Translations under genes and position numbers: made by a program
Assembly (NCBI RefSeq): GCF_030282845.1
Contig: NZ_JASTWE010000009.1
Coordinates: 16,584-80,583, forward strand
Direction of reading: 5' to 3'
Source: Pseudodesulfovibrio pelocollis
Lineage (GTDB): Bacteria > Desulfobacterota > Desulfovibrionia > Desulfovibrionales > Desulfovibrionaceae
Length of the DNA: 64,000 nt
The notes under the pieces: model-generated
The model's input: only the letters and a program-made list of their open reading frames with translations
Databases searched by the model: none
Told to the model about the DNA's origin: nothing
In this document: piece by piece, positions 48,322-56,888 of the stretch
Layout of the letters: each line of letters starts with the position of its first letter
How positions within the stretch are numbered: the first letter of the stretch is position 1

Positions 48322-50250
48322 TCAGGCCACCGAAGGGCCGATCATCCGCTTGAGGGGGCCAAACCAGATGCCGCTGAGCAGCCAGGCGTAGGCAAACACC
48401 GCCAATGTGATGATCGGGAACCAGATGGCGATCTCCATACGGGAGGCGTCCAGCGAGAAGGCCGGGACATAGGCGAACAGGAACGGGGCCATGTACAGGA
48501 ACTTGGCGAACTTGAACGAGGTGAAGGCCGTTCGCCACATGTTGGCCCCGGCGATGGTGGCACCCGCAAAGGCCGCGATGCACACTGGCGGAGTGATGTT
48601 GGAATCCTGGGAGAGCCAGTAGACGATCAAGTGGGCGGCCAGCAGGTTGACGCCCAGATGCGTCAGGGCCGGAACGGCCACCACCGCCGTGATCAGGTAG
48701 GCCGCCGTGACCGGCACACCCATGCCGAGAACGAGCGAGGCCAGGGCGATGAGCAGGATGGTCATGATCAGGTTGCCGCCAGCCAGGTCGATGACGATGT
48801 CGGCAAAGGTCAGCACCAGCCCCGAATAGGTCAGCACGCCGATGATGATGCCGATGACGCCCACCGTGGCCCCGATCTTCAGGGAATTGATGGTGCCCAT
48901 GCGCGCGGCCACCACGAACCCCTCCAGCTCTTCCTTCATGCCGCCCAGGGTCTGCCTGCGCACCACGAAGACCACCGCCGTGGCGATCAGGCCATACACC
49001 AGCAGTATCCGGCCCGTCATGTAGGGCCGAATGGCCGCGGCCACCTCTGGCCCGCCCACCACGGCCATCAGCTTGATCAGCCAGGGACACAGGACAGTGA
49101 AGCTCATGACCAGCAGCAGGGTGGGGTCGATGCGCTTGCTCGTGCCTTTGAAGGAGAGGGCGATGCAGGAGGCCAGCCCCACGATGGCCGAATAGCCCGG
49201 CGAGTAGCCCGCCAGCATGAACACGGTGATGAGCACCAGCGGCAGGATGTAATGCCACTCCTTCCTGAGAATCTCGCGGGCGCTGTACTTGTAGCGCTCG
49301 CCCACCACGTTGTCCTTCTTGGCCTCGTAGTGGACCATGACAAAGACCGAGAAGAAGTACATCATGGCAGGGAAGATGGACACGAGCATGATGTAGGAAT
49401 AGGGCAGGCCGGTCATCTCGGCCATGATGAAGCCGCCCGCGCCCATGATGGGCGGCATGAACATGCCGCCGATGGAGGCGGCCGGCTCGATGGCACCCGC
49501 CACATGGGGCTTGAACCCGGCCTTTTTCATCATCGGGATGGTGAAGGTGCCGGTGGACACGGTGTTGGCGATGGCCGAGCCGGAGATGGAGCCGAACAGC
49601 CCCGAGGCGATGACCGAGACCTTGGCCGGGCCGCCCACCTTGTGGCCCACTGCTGCCAGGGGAAAGTCGATGAAGAACTTCTGCGCCCCGCAGCGCTCAA
49701 GGAAGGCCCCGAAGAGGACGAAAAGGATGATGTAGGTGGCCAGCACGTTGGCCATGATGCCGAACACGCCGTCACTGCGGTAGAAGATGGAGGTACAAAG
49801 GTCCGGAAAGCTCGCCCCGGCATGGGCGACCATCTCGGGCATGTGCTCGCCGTACATGCCAAAGAGCAGCATGGCCACGCCGATGACCACAAAGACATTG
49901 CCCACCACGCGCCGCGCCAGCTCCACCCCGATGAGCACGCCGACCATGGCCATCCACTTGTCCAGATCGGTCTCGATGCCGGTGCGGTAGTTGATGGCCT
50001 CGAAATTCATGATCCAGTAGCCCACCGAGACCACCGAGGCGGCCATCAGCAGATAGTCGAGGACGCGGAAAACCGGATGGCGGGACTTGTAGACCAGAAA
50101 GACCAGCAGGTACGTGATGATGACGTAGATGCCGCGGTGATACTGGGTGGCAGCAGGCTCGAAGACCGCGGACCAGGAGTAGAACAGGACCAAGGCCACC
50201 GAGAGGAAGTCAAAGAGATATTGCTCCAGCCTGTGTAATTTGTCGTACAT
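48322..50250 (-). CDS. TRAP transporter fused permease (DctQM-type, TAXI class)
   Basis: 642 residues. The N-terminal part (about 1-130) carries the small four-helix DctQ-like unit, the rest the large DctM-like unit with roughly 12 helices (FGSISGSAIANTVSTGTFTIPMMKKAGF, AASIGGMFMPPIMGAGGFIMAEMTG, LGMGVPVTAAYLITAVVAVPAL). It is an inner-membrane secondary transporter driven by an ion gradient and working with TAXI binding proteins encoded on both sides. ATG 50250 starts MYDKLHRLEQYLFDF; the ribosome site is weak. Substrate unknown. Confidence 0.95.
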   Translation of the reverse strand: MYDKLHRLEQYLFDFLSVALVLFYSWSAVFEPAATQYHRGIYVIITYLLVFLVYKSRHPVFRVLDYLLMAASVVSVGYWIMNFEAINYRTGIETDLDKWMAMVGVLIGVELARRVVGNVFVVIGVAMLLFGMYGEHMPEMVAHAGASFPDLCTSIFYRSDGVFGIMANVLATYIILFVLFGAFLERCGAQKFFIDFPLAAVGHKVGGPAKVSVIASGLFGSISGSAIANTVSTGTFTIPMMKKAGFKPHVAGAIEPAASIGGMFMPPIMGAGGFIMAEMTGLPYSYIMLVSIFPAMMYFFSVFVMVHYEAKKDNVVGERYKYSAREILRKEWHYILPLVLITVFMLAGYSPGYSAIVGLASCIALSFKGTSKRIDPTLLLVMSFTVLCPWLIKLMAVVGGPEVAAAIRPYMTGRILLVYGLIATAVVFVVRRQTLGGMKEELEGFVVAARMGTINSLKIGATVGVIGIIIGVLTYSGLVLTFADIVIDLAGGNLIMTILLIALASLVLGMGVPVTAAYLITAVVAVPALTHLGVNLLAAHLIVYWLSQDSNITPPVCIAAFAGATIAGANMWRTAFTSFKFAKFLYMAPFLFAYVPAFSLDASRMEIAIWFPIITLAVFAYAWLLSGIWFGPLKRMIGPSVA

Positions 50251-50411
50251 TGGGCACTCGCGACTGCCGCACTGGCAGTTGTTTTATCTGTGATGCCGAG
50301 AAATTGCGACCAGTGCCGCATCCTGATGCGGACTGCGGCCGGGCGCACCGACGCCTGCTGCCGCACGACCCGGGGCCGCCACGACAGACCCCCCGCCCAC
50401 GGCGGGAGGAG

Positions 50412-50454
50412 GCCGGGAGACGGGCCAGGGCAATGCCCCGGTCCGTCTCCCGGC
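50412..50454 (-). promoter_or_regulatory. Intercistronic hairpin between TAXI protein and permease genes
   Basis: A 12-bp stem (50412-50423 with 50443-50454) in the 225-base gap, 20 bases after the upstream TAXI stop on the reverse strand. No T-run follows. It likely stabilises the binding-protein mRNA or limits readthrough into the permease. Confidence 0.6.
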
Positions 50455-50474
50455 GATTCACCGTCGGAATCTGC

Positions 50475-51443
50475 TTACTTGAGGACGCCCATCTCCTTCC
50501 AGAACCTCTCGGCACCGGGATGCAGCGGAGTGGCGGCGGGATTCACGCCCCTGAGGCCGTCGGCCACGCTCATGACGTCAAAGCTCTTCTTCTGCTCGAC
50601 CATGTGCTTCAGGCCCGCGTCGGACCAGATCATCTTCAGCAGTTCGTAGACATGGTCGGCTTCGACGTTCGCGTTGACCACCAGCAGGGCGGAGTCGGAG
50701 AAGGAGCCGGTGTCGCGGTCCACGCCGCGATAGGTCCCGGCCGGGATGGTTTCCTTGTCGAAGTAGGGATACTTGTCGAAGTAGCCGGAGGCCTCGGCGT
50801 CCTTGAGCACGTCGATGAGGTCGATGTTGTTGGTCTGGGCGGCCATCATCACCGCGCCCGCCGGGGCGTTGGTCAGCAGCCAGAAGGCGTCGAGCTGCTC
50901 GTTGCCGAAGGCCTGGGCCGCGTCGTTGTAGCCCATGGCGTTGCGCTCGATCTTGTCCCACACCCCCATGTGGGTGAAGAAACGCTCGCAGTTGGCAAAG
51001 GCGCCGGAGCCCGCGTTGCCCACGCCCACCTTCTTGCCCACGAGGTCCTTGGTGGAGGTGATGCCCGCGCCCTTGCGGACCACCAGCTGGGCCGGTGCGC
51101 CGAAGAGGTAGCCCGCCACCAGGACATTCTCGTACTTGTTGGGATCGCCGGTCATCATGGCGTTGCGGCCCAGGAAGACCTCGCCCGCATACACGGTGGC
51201 GAAATGGACGCGCCCGGCGTTGACGGTGCGCAGGTTCTCGGTGGAGCCGCCCGAGGACTGGGCCTTGATGGAGAAGTCCGGGTTGTCCTTGACCGGATCA
51301 AAGACCTGGACGGCGTTGGCCACCACCTGGAACGTACCGCCGGCCGGGCCGCCGCCGAATACGTAGCGCTTTTTGGCCTCGGCCGTGAACGACATGCCGA
51401 GCACCGCCACCAGGGCGATGCCCAGAATCAAAAATCGTTTCAT
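50475..51443 (-). CDS. TAXI-family TRAP transporter substrate-binding protein (soluble)
   Basis: 322 residues from ATG 51443, with a consensus AGGAGG six bases upstream. Cleavable signal peptide (MKRFLILGIALVAVLGMSFTAEA). TAXI fold: KRYVFGGGPAGGTFQVVANAVQVF, SSGGSTENLRTVNAGRVHFATVYAGEVFLG, KKVGVGNAGSGAFANCERFF, DAFWLLTNAPAGAVMMAA, LHPGAERFWKEMG. It delivers substrate to the permease 225 bases downstream. It lacks the lipoprotein Cys of its paralogue at 47126. First gene of the operon; strong ribosome site agrees with high expression. Confidence 0.94.
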   Translation of the reverse strand: MKRFLILGIALVAVLGMSFTAEAKKRYVFGGGPAGGTFQVVANAVQVFDPVKDNPDFSIKAQSSGGSTENLRTVNAGRVHFATVYAGEVFLGRNAMMTGDPNKYENVLVAGYLFGAPAQLVVRKGAGITSTKDLVGKKVGVGNAGSGAFANCERFFTHMGVWDKIERNAMGYNDAAQAFGNEQLDAFWLLTNAPAGAVMMAAQTNNIDLIDVLKDAEASGYFDKYPYFDKETIPAGTYRGVDRDTGSFSDSALLVVNANVEADHVYELLKMIWSDAGLKHMVEQKKSFDVMSVADGLRGVNPAATPLHPGAERFWKEMGVLK

Positions 51444-51703
51444 GTTTCCTCCTGAAAGAACCGCAGAAATGTTGATGTGGACCGCAACCTCTCTTGTCGG
51501 CCATGGCGTGGCCGGACAAACAACGCCCGGCAGGGGGAAGCCCCAACCGGTAGCCTGTTGTGGCACAAAACATCAAATGCTTCAACGCATTTTGCGGATT
51601 GGCCTTATGCATCACCACCACCACTGCATAGAGTTCCAATATCATTGTCATTTGACGGAGCGCTCAATCAAAGGAAGACGCCCTGCACAACCGCCACGCC
51701 GCC

Positions 51704-51721
51704 TGACTGACCGATCAGTCA
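51704..51721. promoter_or_regulatory. Palindrome TGACTGA-N4-TCAGTCA
   Basis: Perfect 7-bp inverted arms around CCGA, between the two AGCGCTCAATC elements. The shape is that of a dimeric repressor site. Its regulator and gene are unknown. Confidence 0.5.
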
Positions 51722-51759
51722 CAATCATGCTGCACGGACACCGGCAGACATTTTGCATT

Positions 51760-51775
51760 GATTGAGCGCTCAATC
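51760..51775. promoter_or_regulatory. Perfect 16-bp palindrome GATTGAGCGCTCAATC
   Basis: A fully symmetric 16-mer; a partly matching copy (AGCGCTCAATCA) lies about 100 bases upstream at 51660-51671. The TTGAGCGCTCAA core is like operators of TetR-family repressors. Role inferred. Confidence 0.55.
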
Positions 51776-51933
51776 TCTCCTCGGTGCAGTGGCATCGCCT
51801 TCACCGAGGTGCGGCTCCGGCCAAAGAGCAACCTTGCCTGCACGGCCCACGAAGCGCTCTTTGACATCCGGGCGGCCTGTGATACATGGCCGGGGTCCGG
51901 GGCGACCCGCAACCCACGCACCTCGGAGGGGGC

Positions 51934-52677
51934 ATGCTCGACGATCTCGCCGTGATCCTGTTTCGGCCCAAGTATCCGGAAAACATCGGTTCCGTTGCCC
52001 GCGCCTGCCTGAACATGGGCGTGTCGCAGCTCATCCTCGTGGCCCCGTACAACCTCGACCTGGACAAGGCCCGGCCCCTGGCCACCAGCCACGCCCGCCA
52101 CATCCTCGACACCGCCCGCGTGGTGAACACCTTGGCCGAGGCTGTGGATGGATTCACCGCGGTGTACGGCACCACGGCCCGCACCGGCGGCTGGCGCAAG
52201 GGGATCATGAGCCCGGCCACCCTGGCCGGGACGGTGGACGAGCGGCTGCGCTCGGGCGGGAGGGTGGCCATCCTCTTCGGCCCCGAGGACACGGGCCTGA
52301 CCAACGACGAAACCTCAATCTGCTCAGGGCTGATGACCATCCCCACCAGCCGCGAGGGCACCTCCCTCAACCTGGCCCAGGCCGTGGTGGTGGTCCTCTA
52401 CGAGTGCTTCAAGCGCGCCCTGGACACGCCCTTCACCCCGGACGGCCCGCCAGAGGAACGCGCCACCACGGTGCAGGAGCAGGAGGCGCTCTTCGAGAAC
52501 CTGCGCGAAACCCTGCTGGCCATCGACTTTCTCAAGGACGACAACCCGGACTACTGGATGCTCCCGGTGCGCCGCTTCTTTGCCAAGATCAACCTGCGGC
52601 GCAACGAGTTCAACCTGCTCATGGGCGTGTGCCGCCAGGTGCAATGGTTCGTGGACAAGTACGGCCCAAAGAAATAG
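51934..52677 (+). CDS. TrmJ/LasT-type RNA 2'-O-methyltransferase (SPOUT)
   Basis: 247 residues from ATG 51934, with GGAGGGGG directly upstream. The trefoil-knot SAM site is spread over AVILFRPKYPENIGSVARACLNMG, VAILFGPEDTGLTNDE and IPTSREGTSLNLAQAVVVVLYE, the motifs of SpoU/TrmJ enzymes. The C-terminal extension of about 90 residues (EEQEALFENLRETLLAIDFLKDDNP, FFAKINLRRNEFNLLMGVC) fits TrmJ, which methylates the ribose of tRNA position 32. The exact RNA target is not certain. dinB follows after 62 bases. Confidence 0.92.
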   Translation: MLDDLAVILFRPKYPENIGSVARACLNMGVSQLILVAPYNLDLDKARPLATSHARHILDTARVVNTLAEAVDGFTAVYGTTARTGGWRKGIMSPATLAGTVDERLRSGGRVAILFGPEDTGLTNDETSICSGLMTIPTSREGTSLNLAQAVVVVLYECFKRALDTPFTPDGPPEERATTVQEQEALFENLRETLLAIDFLKDDNPDYWMLPVRRFFAKINLRRNEFNLLMGVCRQVQWFVDKYGPKK

Positions 52678-52739
52678 CCCCCCGCTTCCGTTGCCCACAG
52701 CCCCTTAACAAAGTGCCCCCGCAGGGATATGATCGGGCC

Positions 52740-53918
52740 GTGCAGACCTGGATTCTCCATATCGACATGGACGCCTTCTTCGCTTCGGTGGAGCAGCTCG
52801 ATCACCCCGAGTACCGGGGCAAGCCCTTGGCCGTGGGCGGCACGTCGGACCGCAGCGTGGTCTCTGCCGCCAGCTACGAGGCGCGAAAGTACGGCGTGCG
52901 CTCGGCCATGAGCGTGGTCAAGGCGCGCCGACTCTGCCCGGACATCCTCCTGGTGCCCGGCCGCATGGGCCGCTACAAGGAAATCTCGGGCCAGGTCATG
53001 GCCGTGCTGCGCGAATTCTCGCCCACCGTGGAGCAGGCCAGCGTGGACGAGGCGTACCTCGACGCCACAGGCCTTGAGCGGCTCTTCGGCCCCATCGACG
53101 AGGTGGGGCGACGGATCAAGGCGCGCGTTCGCGAGACCACGGGCCTGACCTGCTCGGTGGGCGCGGCCCCGGTCCGCTTCCTGGCCAAGATCGCCTCGGA
53201 CGTGAACAAGCCCGACGGCATGTACATCATCCGGCCCGACGAGATGGCCGACTTCCTGCGCACCCTGCCCGTGGGCCGGATTCCGGGCGTGGGGGCCAAG
53301 CTGGCCGAGACCCTGCGGACCATGGGCGCGCGCACCTGCGCCGACATCCTGGCCCGGCCGCGCGAATACTGGGAGCGGCGCATCGGCAAGTACGGCGGAG
53401 TGCTCCACGACCGGGCCAGGGGCATCGACCCCGGGGGGGTGACGCCCACCAGCGAGGCCAAGAGCAGCAGCGCGGAAAACACCTTTGCCGAGGATACCTC
53501 GGACCGGGCCGTGCTCACCCGCTGGCTGCTGGCCCAGGCCGAGCGCGTGGGCGCGGACCTGCGCGGCCACGGGTACAAGGGGCGCACCGTGACCCTCAAG
53601 GTCAAGTACGCGGACTTCACCCAGATCACGCGCAGCCGCACACTGGACGCGCGCACCGACAGCACCGCCCTCATCTTCGAGACCGCCCGCGCCCTGCTCG
53701 ACCTGCTCGAACTGCGCCGGGCCGTGCGCCTCATCGGGGTTGGCGTGTCCGGGTTCGAGCCGCGCCCCCGGCAGCTCTCCCTGCTCGAAGCGTCCCCGCG
53801 CGAGGCCGAGGCCACCAGCGGAATCGACCTGGCCGTGGACGCCGTGCGCCGCCGCTTCGGCAACCGCGCCGTAACCCGGGTGGACCTGCTGGACTTGCGA
53901 CGCAAACGCGAGGAGTGA
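52740..53918 (+). CDS. dinB: DNA polymerase IV (Y-family)
   Basis: 392 residues from GTG 52740 (VQTWILHIDMDAFFASVEQ); no ATG in frame nearby, and a ribosome site AGGGA is somewhat distant. Catalytic acidic residues: HIDMDAFFASVE and VEQASVDEAYLDATG. The fingers read VGGTSDRSVVSAASYEARKYGVRSAM; thumb HhH region IPGVGAKLAETLRTMGARTCADIL; little-finger domain at about 240-350. The C-terminus lacks a clear beta-clamp motif beyond RQLSLLEAS, which may serve (QxSLL-like). It performs error-prone translesion synthesis. No LexA box was found upstream. Confidence 0.96.
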   Translation: MQTWILHIDMDAFFASVEQLDHPEYRGKPLAVGGTSDRSVVSAASYEARKYGVRSAMSVVKARRLCPDILLVPGRMGRYKEISGQVMAVLREFSPTVEQASVDEAYLDATGLERLFGPIDEVGRRIKARVRETTGLTCSVGAAPVRFLAKIASDVNKPDGMYIIRPDEMADFLRTLPVGRIPGVGAKLAETLRTMGARTCADILARPREYWERRIGKYGGVLHDRARGIDPGGVTPTSEAKSSSAENTFAEDTSDRAVLTRWLLAQAERVGADLRGHGYKGRTVTLKVKYADFTQITRSRTLDARTDSTALIFETARALLDLLELRRAVRLIGVGVSGFEPRPRQLSLLEASPREAEATSGIDLAVDAVRRRFGNRAVTRVDLLDLRRKREE

Positions 53919-54050
53919 CCCCGCCCCCCCCCAAAGCCCCCCGGTGGCCACCCGGGCAGGGAGCGACGAATGAACTTGCCAAAAACCGCAAACGTTACTA
54001 TCTTGTCAAAAGACGTTACCAACCCACCGAACCCGCCCCAGGCGGGGAGG

Positions 54051-54068
54051 ATGACTATTACCGCATGA
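54051..54068 (+). other. Five-codon upstream mini-ORF overlapping the next start
   Basis: ATG ACT ATT ACC GCA TGA begins right after GGCGGGGAGG and ends in ATGA, sharing its ATG with the start of the 427-residue gene (54065). This geometry could couple translation. The Shine-Dalgarno is adjacent to the first ATG and 15 bases from the second, so neither alone has ideal spacing. Confidence 0.4.
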
Positions 54069-55348
54069 TAAATATTTTCCGTTTTTCCGAGAGCGTTCCC
54101 GCCCTGGTTTCCGGCCGCGCCGCCCTCTGTCTGTTCCTTGTCCTGGCCCTGGCCGCCGCCCCGTTTGCGGCCGCGCCCGCCCTGGCCGACGACGAGGAGG
54201 GCGGCATCATGGGCGTGAAGCTATCCGTGAATCCCGATCCGCTTGATCAGGCCGTGGAGACTGGCATCGACCATCTCTTCGAGGTGCTGCGCGACCCGGC
54301 CGCGCCCTTTGACCAGGGCAAGATCACAGCCATGCTCGACTTCGTGACCTCCATGCAGGACGACCCCAAGGACATCGAGCCCGCCCGGCGCTTCGGCGGC
54401 CAGGGCGTGTGCCTGCGCAAGGAGGTGGACACCTCGCTGGACACCATCCTGCGCTACTTCTACAACCCGGACATTCCCAACTTCCTGCTCTGTCCGGCGG
54501 TGCTGCGCCTCTCGGGTTGGCACGAAGGCAGCGAATTTCTTACCCGCGAGCGCAAGCTGTGGGACGAACTGCCCACCTTGGGCGAGCCGGTGCTGGTGCG
54601 CGGCCGCGAGTTCGAGGTCAACACCCCGGATTCCTTTGCCGAGGCCTACTACCGCTATGATCTCGACCGGCTGATCATCCTGCTCAGGCACCAGGGCATG
54701 AACGTGGCCATCTCCATCTCCGAGCAGCCCGACAAATCCGATGTCGGCCGCAAGGGCGCCATCCTCGACGACCAGCAGTGGGACTACTTCTACTCCGACA
54801 TCGAGGGGCTGAACAAGGGCATGATCGGCTGGATGGACACCTTCATGTACAACTCCGGCTCGGTCCAGATATTCACCGAGCACGATGCGGCCGCGCCCCG
54901 CAGCTCGGTCTTCCTGTTCAAGTGGCTCAAGGCGGGCTGGGCAGGCATGAACGTGGTCAAGCGCAGCCATATTTATGACGGCAGCCTGCGCTACGCCCGC
55001 AGCTTCAGCAAGGTGCTCGAATCCAAGGCCCTGACCCCGGGCGAGGTGGCTGCTGGCATGCGCGCCGTGGCCGCCCTGCCCAAGGCCGAGGTGGACGCCC
55101 AGATCGCCGAGTACGCCCGCAACTTCGAGATCCGCTTCGCCGACAACCCCAAGCTCAAGAAACGGGAGTACGCCAGGGTCATCGCCGACGGGGCCTACGC
55201 CGAGGTGCTGGACGCGGACGCGCGCCGCAGCGTCCTCGCCCTGCAAAAGCTCAAGTGCATGATCGGCATGGACGCCCTGCTCGACATGTGCGCCTCGCCC
55301 GTGGCCGCCGTGGCCGCCCCGGAGGCGGAAACCGAGCCCGGCAGCTAG
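54065..55348 (+). CDS. Exported protein of unknown function
   Basis: 427 residues from ATG 54065. Signal peptide with long hydrophobic core (ALCLFLVLALAAAPFAAAPALA-DD). The mature protein is mixed alpha/beta with SGWHEGSEFLTRERKLWDEL, REFEVNTPDSFAEAYYRYDLDRLIILLRHQGMNVAISISEQPDKS, WMDTFMYNSGSVQIFTEH and KAGWAGMNVVKRSHIYDGSLRYARSF. I do not recognise the family. Four cysteines or more in the mature part (CLRKE, LLCPAV, LKCMIG, LDMCASP). A periplasmic role is likely. It lies between dinB and the flagellar genes; no operon is obvious. Confidence 0.8.
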   Translation: MINIFRFSESVPALVSGRAALCLFLVLALAAAPFAAAPALADDEEGGIMGVKLSVNPDPLDQAVETGIDHLFEVLRDPAAPFDQGKITAMLDFVTSMQDDPKDIEPARRFGGQGVCLRKEVDTSLDTILRYFYNPDIPNFLLCPAVLRLSGWHEGSEFLTRERKLWDELPTLGEPVLVRGREFEVNTPDSFAEAYYRYDLDRLIILLRHQGMNVAISISEQPDKSDVGRKGAILDDQQWDYFYSDIEGLNKGMIGWMDTFMYNSGSVQIFTEHDAAAPRSSVFLFKWLKAGWAGMNVVKRSHIYDGSLRYARSFSKVLESKALTPGEVAAGMRAVAALPKAEVDAQIAEYARNFEIRFADNPKLKKREYARVIADGAYAEVLDADARRSVLALQKLKCMIGMDALLDMCASPVAAVAAPEAETEPGS

Positions 55349-55430
55349 CCAACCGGCCGAAACCACGCTATCATGACGGCGCGCTGCATCCCTGCGGCGC
55401 GCCGTTTGTCTTCAACCCAAGGAGAGCGCC

Positions 55431-55601
55431 GTGCCCGCCAGCGAGAGCGAAGCGAAATTCAGATTCTGTCCCCTGCTCAAGACCAGCGACGACAAGATGA
55501 AGATGTGCCAGGGCACCATGTGCATGATGTGGCGCTGGACCGACGACTCCAAACAGCTCGGCTACTGCGGGCTGGCCCCCCTGGCCGCCGCCGGGGCCTG
55601 A
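55431..55601 (+). CDS. 56-residue cysteine-containing protein
   Basis: A GTG start at 55431 with a strong AAGGAG seven bases upstream opens 56 codons to TGA at 55599. The protein starts VPASESEAKFRFCPLLKTSD and has four cysteines in FCPLL, MCQGTMCMMW and GYCGLAP, with methionine-rich context. The spacing could bind a metal ion. It ends 19 bases before fliJ in the same direction. Family not recognised. The ribosome site and gene-like codon use support it despite its size. Confidence 0.72.
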   Translation: MPASESEAKFRFCPLLKTSDDKMKMCQGTMCMMWRWTDDSKQLGYCGLAPLAAAGA

Positions 55602-55620
55602 CCGATACGGCGGGACACGC

Positions 55621-56061
55621 ATGACCAGACCGTTTTCCTTCAAGCTCCAGAGGGTGCTCGACTACCGCAGCCAGCTTGAGGAGCAGGCCCGGGGAGCCCT
55701 GGCCCGCGCCCAGGCAGCCCGCGACGAACAGGCAGCCCGGGTGGCCGACATCGAGTCGCGCCTTGGAGAACATCTGACCCGGTCCGCCGAGGCCAACCGC
55801 AACGCCAACGAGATGTGGCTGTGGCGGCAATACAAGGACGCCCTGGAACAGGACCTCTTTCGCGAGCGATCCGCCTTGAGCCAGTTGGAGCACAAATTGC
55901 ATGTGCGCCGCCAGGAAGCGGTGGATCGCTCCCGGGACAAAAAGCTGCTTGAGAAGCTCAAGGAAACCCAGGCCAGGAAACATCATGCCCATGAGACAGC
56001 CCGCGAAGCAAAGGAAAACGACGAGATGGCAACCCTTCGGTACGAACATGAAGATATCTAG
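55621..56061 (+). CDS. fliJ: Flagellar export protein FliJ
   Basis: 146 residues, nearly all alpha-helical coiled coil with high Arg/Glu/Gln/Ala content: FKLQRVLDYRSQLEEQARGAL at the N-terminus is the FliJ signature, then LEQDLFRERSALSQLEHKLHVRRQEAVDRSRDKK. FliJ is the rotor-like stalk of the flagellar type III export ATPase complex in the cytoplasm. It overlaps the following MotE-like gene by 14 bases. FliI and the rest of the flagellar operon are not in the window. Confidence 0.88.
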   Translation: MTRPFSFKLQRVLDYRSQLEEQARGALARAQAARDEQAARVADIESRLGEHLTRSAEANRNANEMWLWRQYKDALEQDLFRERSALSQLEHKLHVRRQEAVDRSRDKKLLEKLKETQARKHHAHETAREAKENDEMATLRYEHEDI

Positions 56062-56725
56062 GGTTCTGGCCAGCCTCGTCATTCTGGCCCTGCTCAAGCT
56101 CGCCGTGTTCGGCCTGCTCAGTGTCGATTCCGTGACGCTCGGCATCGTGCGCACCGTCATGCCCGAAACAGCCCAGGGGCTCGGCGTCGCAGCCGTGGCC
56201 CAGGCCCAGGACCAGCCGCCCGCAGCCCCGGCAACCCCGCCCACCCCGGTCGCCGACGAGGCCGACTCGGCCGCCAACCGCGCCGCCGCCCAGGAAACTG
56301 CGGCCGACAGTGCGGCCGCCGAGGTGCGCACCGAACAGAACCTGCCAAGCGAATGGCGCGCTCTCAAACGCAAGGAAGAGGAACTGGCCATCAAGGAGCG
56401 CACCCTGCAGGAGATGGAGGCGTCCATCCGCGCCGAGGCGCTCAGGGTCGAGAAGCTCCACGCAGAGATCAAGCAGATGCTCGACGAGGCCCAGAACATC
56501 AGGGACCAGCGCGTGCGCCAGCTGGTGGACATGCTCGCCAACACCAAGGCCAAGAAGGCGGCCGAGATTCTCCAGTCCATGGACACGGAACTGGCCGTCA
56601 AGGTTCTGTCGGGCATGCGCGGCAGGCAGGCGGGCGAGATTCTCTCCTTTGTGGAGGCCAAGAAGGCCGCCGACCTCTCTGAGCGGCTGACCCAGCTCCA
56701 GATACCCTTCATGCAGGACCAATAA
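56048..56725 (+). CDS. MotE-like flagellar protein (MgtE-N-type C-terminus)
   Basis: 225 residues from ATG 56048. N-terminal membrane segment (VLASLVILALLKLAVFGLL), an Ala/Pro-rich periplasmic stretch, a coiled coil (WRALKRKEEELAIKERTLQEMEAS region), and a C-terminal MgtE_N-like domain (RVRQLVDMLANTKAKKAAEILQSMD, AVKVLSGMRGRQAGEIL). This is the layout of MotE-like proteins found beside fliJ, which act as stator chaperone/accessory factors in some bacteria. Overlap with fliJ supports cotranslation. Confidence 0.82.
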   Translation: MKISRVLASLVILALLKLAVFGLLSVDSVTLGIVRTVMPETAQGLGVAAVAQAQDQPPAAPATPPTPVADEADSAANRAAAQETAADSAAAEVRTEQNLPSEWRALKRKEEELAIKERTLQEMEASIRAEALRVEKLHAEIKQMLDEAQNIRDQRVRQLVDMLANTKAKKAAEILQSMDTELAVKVLSGMRGRQAGEILSFVEAKKAADLSERLTQLQIPFMQDQ

Positions 56726-56748
56726 ACCGCACCCCCCTTTCAACCATC

Positions 56749-56781
56749 AGGGCGGGACCATCCTCGGGATGGCCCCGCCCT
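56749..56781 (+). terminator. Hairpin after the flagellar pair
   Basis: Arms AGGGCGGGACCATCC and GGATGGCCCCGCCCT pair with one mismatch around TCG, 23 bases past the MotE-like stop, then TGCCGTT. Probable terminator. Confidence 0.65.
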
Positions 56782-56888
56782 TGCCGTTACCGCTCGGAAA
56801 TTGACGCTTCAAAAACATCGCATCATGGCGTAAGTGAATACCCGGCCCCTTCATGGGCCCTGACACCCGCAACCCATGGGATCGCGCC

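Larger units (their letters stand above)
51444..51933. promoter_or_regulatory. Palindrome-rich divergent promoter region
   Basis: 490 bases, AT-richer than the flanks, between the TAXI operon and the methyltransferase gene. It holds a perfect palindrome GATTGAGCGCTCAATC (51760-51775), a half-matching copy GAGCGCTCAATCA (51659-51671) and TGACTGA-CCGA-TCAGTCA (51704-51721). These look like sites for TetR-type or similar dimeric repressors; no such regulator gene is in the window. No supported ORF lies here. Confidence 0.6.
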
